From: CAZYSK01 sp964649415
Lineage (GTDB): Bacteria > Chloroflexota > Anaerolineae > B4-G1
Length of the DNA stretch: 42,187 nt
Direction of reading: 5' to 3'
Assembly (NCBI GenBank): GCA_964649415.1
Contig: CAZYSK010000052.1
Span: 1 to 42,187, forward strand
In this document: positions 1 to 6,331 of the stretch, piece after piece
Position numbering within the stretch: position 1 is the first letter of the stretch
Layout: the number at the start of each line of letters is the position of its first letter
Made by a program: the position numbers and the translations under genes
Notes under the pieces: generated by a model
What the model saw: the letters and a program-made list of their open reading frames with translations, nothing else
What the model was told of the DNA's origin: nothing
Databases searched by the model: none

Positions 1-147
1 GCGGACTACCCCGGGCAGCGTGGCGGCGTATTCGGCCACGGCCTTGGGCGGGATGACACCGGCGATGTTGGACCCGCAGTGGCAGACGTACACACCTGTG
101 CGGATTCCCTTGTTGCCGTTACCCCCTGCTCCGTTATCTCCTGCCAT
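1..147 (-). CDS. hdrA: HdrA-like flavoprotein subunit, N-terminal fragment (runs off window)
   Basis: Only the first 49 codons are inside the window; the gene continues beyond base 1. The minus-strand ATG at 147 is preceded by AAGGAG about 10 bases upstream. After a Gly/Asn-rich leader of about 14 residues, the sequence reads RTGVYVCHCGSNIAGVI and then a VAEYAATLPGVV stretch. The CHCGxNIAG block is the hallmark N-terminus of heterodisulfide reductase subunit A, an FAD and iron-sulfur protein that routes electrons in soluble complexes. It follows the AOR and ferredoxin genes on the same strand with a 95-base gap, so it is probably the flavin partner of that oxidoreductase. The family call is firm; the full domain content is not visible. 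Confidence 0.82.
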   Translation of the reverse strand, partial: MAGDNGAGGNGNKGIRTGVYVCHCGSNIAGVIPPKAVAEYAATLPGVVR

Positions 148-190
148 ACTGTCTCTAGCTCCTTGGTTAGAACGCTCGTTCATACACAGA

Positions 191-233
191 CAGACACGGG
201 TTGCACATGAACATCCATGTACACCCGTGTCTG
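191..233 (-). other. Strong two-part hairpin between ferredoxin and hdrA genes
   Basis: CAGACACGGGT at 191-201 pairs perfectly with ACCCGTGTCTG at 223-233. Inside the loop ACATG (205-209) pairs with CATGT (216-220). It fills most of the 95-base gap between two genes of the same operon. No U-run follows it on the minus strand, so it is more likely an RNA-processing, stability or attenuation element than a simple terminator. Confidence 0.6.
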
Positions 234-242
234 AGAGAGGAT

Positions 243-737
243 TCACTTCACTCGGATTGCTTCTTCAGTGAGCAGTTTGTGCCGTGCCCGCTGCGCCCGC
301 CGATCAGGCGTGGTGAGTTCTAGCGCTTCCTTCGGGCACCACTTGATGCACTGCGGACCATCCTCCTGGTCTTCGCACAGGTTGCAGATCTCGGCCAACT
401 TGGTCGCCGGGTTGAGCGAGATCGCGCCAAAGTCGCATGCCTCAATACACCACGCGCAACCATCACAGAGGTTGGCGTCAATGTGGATGATGCCGGTGAC
501 GGGATCCTGTGTCAGTGCCTTGCGCGGGCAAGCGATGACGCAGGGCGCATCCTCGCACGTGCGACAGGCTACTGCTGTCATCAATACCTTATGCGCGCGC
601 ACGGTACGAATGCGGCTCCGATAGGTGTTGAACTCACCGTTTTTCGTGTACGAGCAGACATACTCACAAATCTGGCACCCGACGCACTTCGTCGGATCGC
701 ATGCAACGTACTGGTACTTGGAAGTTGAAGTCGGCAT
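243..737 (-). CDS. 4Fe-4S ferredoxin subunit with four cluster motifs (AOR partner)
   Basis: This 164-residue protein has four cysteine groups of the DmsB/HycB type: CVGCQICEYVC (residues 18-28), CRTCEDAPCVIAC, CDGCAWCIEAC, and CNLC followed by CIKWC. It should carry up to four [4Fe-4S] clusters and act as a cytoplasmic electron wire. There is no signal peptide or Tat motif. It starts nine bases after the AOR gene and precedes hdrA, so the likely path is aldehyde to tungsten enzyme, to this protein, to the HdrA flavin. A similar arrangement (tungsten subunit, polyferredoxin, flavoprotein) is known for multi-subunit AORs and for BamBC-type benzoyl-CoA reductases. The electron-transfer role is secure by family; the partner is inferred from position. 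Confidence 0.88.
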   Translation of the reverse strand: MPTSTSKYQYVACDPTKCVGCQICEYVCSYTKNGEFNTYRSRIRTVRAHKVLMTAVACRTCEDAPCVIACPRKALTQDPVTGIIHIDANLCDGCAWCIEACDFGAISLNPATKLAEICNLCEDQEDGPQCIKWCPKEALELTTPDRRAQRARHKLLTEEAIRVK

Positions 738-746
738 CTTTGCCTC

Positions 747-2636
747 CTATACCCCGATTTCCTCGGCTACGTCCTCCATCCCCAGTTCGACCAGCTTATC
801 CTTGGGGATCAGGCCCTCTTTCGTCCAGCCCTTCGCCTCGTAGTAGATGTCCTTCAGGTAGTCCAGTTCTTCGTGGGTCACCACGTATCCGGCGGAAGGG
901 CCTTCTTTCATGGGCTCGTTCTGCCACCGCCAGGGTAGGTGATCGTCTTCGCGGGTCCAGCCCTCGCGGATGTTAAAGGCCTTCTTGATCGTGTGCGCTC
1001 GCTCGCCGATCAGATCAACAGCGTCGTAGTCGAAATCCCAGCCGGTCGTGGCATTGATCAGCTTGGCGATAGCCGGCCACGCGCCCGCCCGGTCGGCCTT
1101 CCCGGTGAAGCAGCGGCGGATAAACTTGCACATCGGTAGCGTGTCGTAGACGGCCGCGTACTCCTCCGTGCTCTTGGCGAGCTCGCCTCGTGTCTCATCA
1201 ATGCTGAATCGGTCAACCTGCCCTTTGATATCAGGGTCGTAGGCCGCCGAACGGTTGTGGCATCCGCCGCGTACGCCCGCCGCCAGACCCACAGAAAAGG
1301 TCTTGAGCGTGCGCGCGTCGTATCCCGGACATTCGAGGCCCTTGATGTTCATCGCCCATTGGTAGGTCTCGGTGCCTCGTTCCTCGTCAACCGTTGCGCT
1401 GGCACGCTTGGTTCCCTCGGCCAACAAGTTGCCCATGTAACCCTCGCGGTGGGCCATCATCTCGGTCAGCGTCACCATCGCTTCACCATTGCCGAACTCG
1501 GCCTCGAAGCCTTCGGGGTACTTCTCGCACTTGAAGTCTTCTTGGGTGAAGACGCCTTTCTGGTAGCACTCCATGGCCCAACTGATGGTCACTCCCGTGC
1601 TCATAGTGTCAAGCCCTAGCTCGTTACAGTTGGCGATGGCCTGGATGGAGGCTTCCATATCGCTCACGCCGCAGTTCGAAGACAACGCGTAGAGCGACTC
1701 GTACTCAACGTGGCCCATTGCCCCCGCGTACGGCCCTTCCTTCACGTGCCCCACCTGCTCACAGGCGATCGGGCACTGAGCGCAGGCAATCGTCTTCGCC
1801 TTGTAATGCTCGTGCAGATACTCGCCGCTCACCAGTTCAGCGCCCTCGAAGACACCTTGCTGGTAGTTGCGCGTGGGCAGGAGTCCCAGCTTGTTCATGT
1901 TGAGCACGTTGGAGGAGGTCCCCAGGATGCGATACTTCTGCGTGTGTGGGCCCTGGGCTGCCTGCAAGATGTCGAATGATAGCTGTAGCAGTGTCTCGGG
2001 ATCGGCTACGGCGACGCCACCCGTGCCCCGAATGGAAATCGCCTTGAGCTTCTTGGAGCCCCACACCGCTCCCTGACCGGTGCGGCCAGCTTTCCGCCCA
2101 TCGTTGCTTACGTTGGCGACGCGTACCAGGTTCTCGCCAGCCGGCCCAATGCAGGCTGTGCGCACCTGATCGTCGCAGAACTCGTCGCGGATTGCCTCTT
2201 CGGTCTCCGTAGTTCCCAGGCCTGCGAGGTGCGACGCGTCACGAAACTCGACTTTGTCGTCGTCAATGAACACCTGGACCCATTCGTCGCTCGTTCCATG
2301 GACCACGATGCCGTCCCACCCGGACCTCTTCAGCGAGACTGCCATCCAACTGCCTGAGAGGCTGTCGCCGATGAAGCCGGTCAATGGGGATTTGGACGCC
2401 ATGCCGTACTTCCCTCCCACGGGCACTGGCGTGCCGGCGAACAAGCCGCCGGCCATACAAATCACGTTTCCGGGAGAGAGCGGATCGCAGCCGGGTTCGA
2501 TGTTCTCCCAGCAAAGCCTGCTGGCCATCGACACGCCGCCGATGTACGTCTTGTACCACTCTTCCGGTTTGGTCTCGACCCATGTCTTGCGTTTGGTCAG
2601 GTCGACGTGGAGAAACTTGCCGCTATAACCATACAT
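747..2636 (-). CDS. aor: Aldehyde:ferredoxin oxidoreductase family (tungsten-pterin) catalytic subunit
   Basis: The 629-residue product matches the AOR family over its length. The N-terminus has the typical GYSGKFLHVDLT and YIGG pattern, followed by PxTGF (SPLTGFIGDS). The [4Fe-4S] ligands are C285, C288 and C292 (CAQCPIAC) with C503 in a YDTLPMCKF motif, matching the fourth ligand of archaeal AOR. GGCHNRS near 457 is the usual bis-pterin region. Family members oxidise aldehydes to carboxylic acids, or act on other substrates: BamB reduces benzoyl-CoA. Substrate cannot be read from sequence. It is two bases downstream of a MoaD-like gene and upstream of a polyferredoxin and HdrA, which points to a multi-subunit cytoplasmic enzyme rather than a lone AOR. 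The start is ATG at 2636. Confidence 0.92.
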   Translation of the reverse strand: MYGYSGKFLHVDLTKRKTWVETKPEEWYKTYIGGVSMASRLCWENIEPGCDPLSPGNVICMAGGLFAGTPVPVGGKYGMASKSPLTGFIGDSLSGSWMAVSLKRSGWDGIVVHGTSDEWVQVFIDDDKVEFRDASHLAGLGTTETEEAIRDEFCDDQVRTACIGPAGENLVRVANVSNDGRKAGRTGQGAVWGSKKLKAISIRGTGGVAVADPETLLQLSFDILQAAQGPHTQKYRILGTSSNVLNMNKLGLLPTRNYQQGVFEGAELVSGEYLHEHYKAKTIACAQCPIACEQVGHVKEGPYAGAMGHVEYESLYALSSNCGVSDMEASIQAIANCNELGLDTMSTGVTISWAMECYQKGVFTQEDFKCEKYPEGFEAEFGNGEAMVTLTEMMAHREGYMGNLLAEGTKRASATVDEERGTETYQWAMNIKGLECPGYDARTLKTFSVGLAAGVRGGCHNRSAAYDPDIKGQVDRFSIDETRGELAKSTEEYAAVYDTLPMCKFIRRCFTGKADRAGAWPAIAKLINATTGWDFDYDAVDLIGERAHTIKKAFNIREGWTREDDHLPWRWQNEPMKEGPSAGYVVTHEELDYLKDIYYEAKGWTKEGLIPKDKLVELGMEDVAEEIGV

Positions 2637-2638
2637 AG

Positions 2639-2923
2639 TTAGCCTCCTGCTGACATGGACATTAGTATGATTCGATCACCGTCGTTAGGACTTTGATGCA
2701 TCTTGCTTTCCGGAATCATCTGCCGGGCATTGAGGTTGAAGATGTTGGGGGGGTGTAGTGTCTCGCCATCGGGTAGAATCACGTCGCCAACCATCTCGGG
2801 ATAGTGCTCGCTCAACATGCGCACGATGCCCCGGAAGGTTGTGCCTCCCTCCACCTCCAAAAGAATCTCTTTTGTGCCTGCTACCAGGCGGGAGACTCCC
2901 AGGAACTCCAGATGAATGTGCAA
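2639..2923 (-). CDS. MoaD/ThiS-family ubiquitin-like sulfur carrier
   Basis: The protein has 94 residues, a beta-grasp pattern and the diagnostic C-terminal Gly-Gly (SAGG), which in MoaD is adenylated and thiocarboxylated to deliver sulfur to molybdopterin. It is the first gene of the AOR operon, so it probably serves pterin-cofactor synthesis or maturation of the tungsten enzyme; AOR loci often carry their own MoaD. The start is an unusual TTG at 2923, supported by GGGGGAG eight bases upstream; no in-frame ATG precedes the conserved first strand. The stop lies two bases before the AOR start. The family call is strong; specialisation for AOR is inferred from position. Confidence 0.85.
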   Translation of the reverse strand: MHIHLEFLGVSRLVAGTKEILLEVEGGTTFRGIVRMLSEHYPEMVGDVILPDGETLHPPNIFNLNARQMIPESKMHQSPNDGDRIILMSMSAGG

Positions 2924-2960
2924 TCGTGCTCCCCCTCAATAGATTACCTCAATCTTATCT

Positions 2961-2989
2961 ATTATACTCCAAATGGCCGATTGTGACCA
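2961..2989 (-). promoter_or_regulatory. Sigma70-type promoter of the MoaD-AOR-ferredoxin-hdrA operon
   Basis: A perfect TATAAT (2966-2961, minus strand) lies 17 bases from a TGGTCA -35 box (2989-2984; four of six consensus bases). Transcription would start near 2954, giving a leader of about 30 bases. The remainder of the gap to nuoN (2990-3176) shows no gene. Confidence 0.6.
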
Positions 2990-3176
2990 CCTGTTGACCC
3001 TCGAAAACCGATGGTTCTCCTTGGTGTCTTCTGGAGTGCGGTAGGTATCGCGTATCCAACCATTGTACGCGCTAGTTCCCCAGGTTTCTACTGAGGAATG
3101 TCCACTATACACTGGACACATGGCACATGTTGGACCGATTTTGACCTCCATCGCCCTTATCCGTGGGGCGCGATGC

Positions 3177-4634
3177 TCATCTAAACAGAGTGTACGCAGC
3201 GACTTGAAGCAGCTCCAGGAGCTGATTGGAGAAAATCGCCATGCCAAGCACACCCGTGACGGCCACTCCGGAGGCGACTGCCAGGGTGAGCGAGACCGTC
3301 ACTGGCTCGCTGGCCTGCGCCGGGGTGGGGGAGAGGTACAGAGCGCGGATGACTTTCCAGTAGCCAGCGAGTGAGATGATGCTGTTGATTACACCGATCG
3401 CGGCTAGCCATAGCAGACCTCTCTCGATTGCCGCCGAGAAAAGGAATAGCTTGGCGATGAAGCCGGCTGTCGGTGGAACACCACCGAGCGATAGCAAACA
3501 GATCGTCAGCCCCAATGCCGTGCCTGGTGCCCGCTCGTGCAGGCCCGCGTAATCGCGTATCGCGTCAGAGCCGGTCTGGTTGTTGACAATGGACACGGCG
3601 GCGAAGATGCCCAGGTTGCTCAATACGTACGCGAGCAGGTAGAGCAACGCCGCTGCGACCCCTTGGGGAGACGCGGCCACCGCGCCGATGAGTGGATAGC
3701 CGATCTGCGCAATGCTGGAGTAGGCCAACAGCCGCTTGACGTTCTTCTGTCCCAGGGCTCCCAGATTGCCGATCGTCATCGTAAGCGCCGATATCGCCAT
3801 CAACAGCGTCCGCCAGTCCAGGGCCAGGTTCCCCGGAACCGTCGGCAGCATGGTCAGCAGAACCCGCAGGATGACTGCGAGGCCGCCGATCGTCGGACCT
3901 ACTGAAAGGAACGCGGCGACCGGGGTCGGGATACTCTCATACACGTCGGGTGCCCACTGGTGGAACGGTACTGCGCTTGTCTTGAAAGCAAGCCCCGCTG
4001 TCACCAGAATCAACGCCGGGAGCACGGCGGGTCTCAGTGTGTTCTCGGCTCGTCCCAGGTTTGCCGCGATGTCCGCCAGGTCCGTGGAGCCGGTCAGTCC
4101 ATAGAGCCACGACATACCATAGAGCATCACGGCCGACATCGTTGCGCCGTATAGCAGGTACTTGATCGCTGCCTCCGTTGAGCCATTCTCATCGCGAAAG
4201 GAGTCGGCAAGCAGGTAGGCCGTGACGTTGAGCAGCTCGAAGGCCAGGAACAGCATGATCAGGTTGGTCGCTCCGGCGAGCAGGGTTATCGCCAGCATGG
4301 AGAGAAGCAACAGCGCGTAGAACACACCCTGGTGACGGCAGCGGGACCGAACGATGGATTCGGCGATCAGTATCACGATGCCCGCTGCCACCAGTGCGCA
4401 CATCTTGATGACGATGGCGAACGTGTCGCATGCGAGCGCGTGCCACACCGCCAGGTTGCATCTCCAGAGCGTGCCGCTGGCGATCAAGGCGCCGATCACG
4501 CCTCCTAGTCCGATGAACGATGCCAGGCGCTTACCCCGCTGATGTGGGCGAAGTATGTCCAGCACCAGCGCCAGCACTGCTGCCAGCAGCAGTATCAGTT
4601 CCGGCGAGAGCAGCCACAGTGTCTGTTTCAGCAT
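3177..4634 (-). CDS. nuoN: NADH-quinone oxidoreductase subunit N (antiporter-like)
   Basis: This is an integral membrane protein of 485 residues with about 13-14 hydrophobic segments, normal for NuoN. The channel residues of the antiporter fold are intact: Glu133 in TM5 (LAFELLN), Lys218 in TM7 (LAFKTSAVPFHQW) and Lys395 in TM12 (GVPPTAGFIAK). NuoN normally pumps protons in the complex I membrane arm and relates to Mrp Na+/H+ antiporters. It is the last gene of the energy operon, 108 bases after nuoM. An imperfect hairpin (3150-3174) follows the stop and may end transcription, but it lacks a clear U-run. No nuoA-I genes are present in this window. The start is ATG at 4634. Confidence 0.95.
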   Translation of the reverse strand: MLKQTLWLLSPELILLLAAVLALVLDILRPHQRGKRLASFIGLGGVIGALIASGTLWRCNLAVWHALACDTFAIVIKMCALVAAGIVILIAESIVRSRCRHQGVFYALLLLSMLAITLLAGATNLIMLFLAFELLNVTAYLLADSFRDENGSTEAAIKYLLYGATMSAVMLYGMSWLYGLTGSTDLADIAANLGRAENTLRPAVLPALILVTAGLAFKTSAVPFHQWAPDVYESIPTPVAAFLSVGPTIGGLAVILRVLLTMLPTVPGNLALDWRTLLMAISALTMTIGNLGALGQKNVKRLLAYSSIAQIGYPLIGAVAASPQGVAAALLYLLAYVLSNLGIFAAVSIVNNQTGSDAIRDYAGLHERAPGTALGLTICLLSLGGVPPTAGFIAKLFLFSAAIERGLLWLAAIGVINSIISLAGYWKVIRALYLSPTPAQASEPVTVSLTLAVASGVAVTGVLGMAIFSNQLLELLQVAAYTLFR

Positions 4635-4742
4635 AGGCGTTGGTTCCCCGACGTCGGCCTCTGGCCTATATCTCGTGCATTGTGCCCGTCCGACATATCC
4701 GACCCTGGCCTTGCGTCGTCTGCATCCGCGGAGTGCTTTGCA

Positions 4743-6272
4743 TCACGGCAGCGTCTTGATCAGCGCCGTCAGCGCGCTGTTGAACATATCCAGCACTGGG
4801 GTGGGGTACAAGCCCAGGAGTATCGTGATGAGCGCCAGCGGCCACGTTGTCAGCTTCTCCCACCACACCATATCCTGCAGCTGGCCCCATCTCGACTCGT
4901 CGAGTTGGCCGAGGAAGACGTGCTGCACGATCTTCCACAGAATGTACGCCGCTGAGAAAATCAGGCCCAGCACGCCGACGAAGGCAGCAATAGGGATGAA
5001 GCGCATCGTGCCCCGGAATACGAAGAACTCGCCCCAGAACCCGCCCAGACCCGGCAGCCCGAGCAATGCAAAGCCCATTATCATTGTGATTGTGTAGTAG
5101 TGGGGGATCTGAGTGGCCAGCCCTCCCAGGGCCTTCAAGTCACCTGTGCGCGTTCGCGCGCGGAGGATGCCAATCAGGAAGCAGAACCCCCCGATGATGA
5201 TCCCGTGTGTGAACATCTGCATCGCGGCCCCGCCGAGCCCGGCTGCTGCTGCGTTAAGCGCATTCACGTCGTCAAGCATCCCTATGCCAGCGGCGGCGGC
5301 GCACACACCTAGAATCACGTAGCCCATGTGCGCCACCGAGGAGTAGGCGATGAGGCGCTTGAGGTTCCATTGGGCCATGCAGACCAGTGCGCCATAGACG
5401 ATGCTCGTCACAGCTAGCACCGGTATGACCGGTATCTGCACGACGAAATAGCGAAACGGGCCTGGGAATAGCGGAAGCGCGAGACGGATCAGGCCGTAGG
5501 CCCCCAGCTTCGGCAGGATGCCGGCCAGCATCACCCCGGCCCCCGTGGGGGCCTCGCCGTAAGCATCTGCTATCCAGGTGTGGAACGGGAATGCTGCCAT
5601 CTTGACGGCGAAAGCGATGAGGAACGCCCAGAACGCCATACACGCCCAGGTGAAGTCACCGGCAAAGGGGCGACCCATCGCTGCCTCCAGTATGTCGAAA
5701 GTCCCGGTCTGGAGATACACGCCGATGATTGCCAGAAGCATAGCTACGCTGCCTGTTAAGGTATACAGGAAGAACTTGATGGCGGCGCGTTCCCCTTGTT
5801 CGCCACCCCACACGCCGATCAGGAGGAACATCGGCACCAGTCCCACTTCCCAAAACACGTAAAACAGCACCATGTCGAGAGCCATGAAGACGCCGGACAG
5901 GCCGGTCTCCAACAGGAGGAACAAGAGATAGTACTCCTTGACCCGCGTCTTGATGGTGCGCATGGAATAGAACATAGCGAGAGTGGTCAACAGGGCTGCC
6001 AATAGAAGCATTGGGGCGCTCAGGCCGTCCACGCCGAGGCTGTACCACGTGTTGAACGCGCCTATCCACGGGTACCGCTCTGCATATCGCATCTCGTCGG
6101 CACCTTGTTGGGCCACGCCAACCCAGATAATCGCCGTCAAAATGAGCGTTAGCAGGGCAAACGCGAGCCCTACCCACCGGATAGTCTTCACGTTCTCCCG
6201 TGGGATGGCCAGGATGAGCAGCACGCCCACCATCGGGGCAAAGAGGGTGACGCTCAAGATTGGGAAGTTCAT
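4743..6272 (-). CDS. nuoM: NADH-quinone oxidoreductase subunit M (antiporter-like)
   Basis: The 509-residue membrane protein has the NuoM pattern. TM5 Glu is present (FYVFWEVGLVPMF, about residue 142), as are TM7 Lys (FAVKMAAFPFHTW, about 224) and a TM12 Glu (GLPGLGGFWGEF). It should be competent for ion translocation. I chose the ATG at 6272 because AAGGAG sits about nine bases upstream and the protein then begins MNFPILSVTLF, as is usual; a longer reading from a TTG at 6323 adds 17 hydrophilic residues without a good ribosome site. It follows nuoL with 59 bases between and belongs to the J-K-L-M-N set linked to the N-ATPase. Confidence 0.95.
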   Translation of the reverse strand: MNFPILSVTLFAPMVGVLLILAIPRENVKTIRWVGLAFALLTLILTAIIWVGVAQQGADEMRYAERYPWIGAFNTWYSLGVDGLSAPMLLLAALLTTLAMFYSMRTIKTRVKEYYLLFLLLETGLSGVFMALDMVLFYVFWEVGLVPMFLLIGVWGGEQGERAAIKFFLYTLTGSVAMLLAIIGVYLQTGTFDILEAAMGRPFAGDFTWACMAFWAFLIAFAVKMAAFPFHTWIADAYGEAPTGAGVMLAGILPKLGAYGLIRLALPLFPGPFRYFVVQIPVIPVLAVTSIVYGALVCMAQWNLKRLIAYSSVAHMGYVILGVCAAAAGIGMLDDVNALNAAAAGLGGAAMQMFTHGIIIGGFCFLIGILRARTRTGDLKALGGLATQIPHYYTITMIMGFALLGLPGLGGFWGEFFVFRGTMRFIPIAAFVGVLGLIFSAAYILWKIVQHVFLGQLDESRWGQLQDMVWWEKLTTWPLALITILLGLYPTPVLDMFNSALTALIKTLP

Positions 6273-6331
6273 CAGATGCGCTCCTTCTCGGGCCGCCAGC
6301 ATCTTGCTGGCCTCCTCACTCAAGTCTGTGC

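Noticed and set aside
3099..3118. TGTCCA...TGGACA inverted repeat as an operator for the AOR operon
   Set aside because: It lies about 135 bases upstream of the -10 box, is only six bases per arm, and no regulator gene is near.
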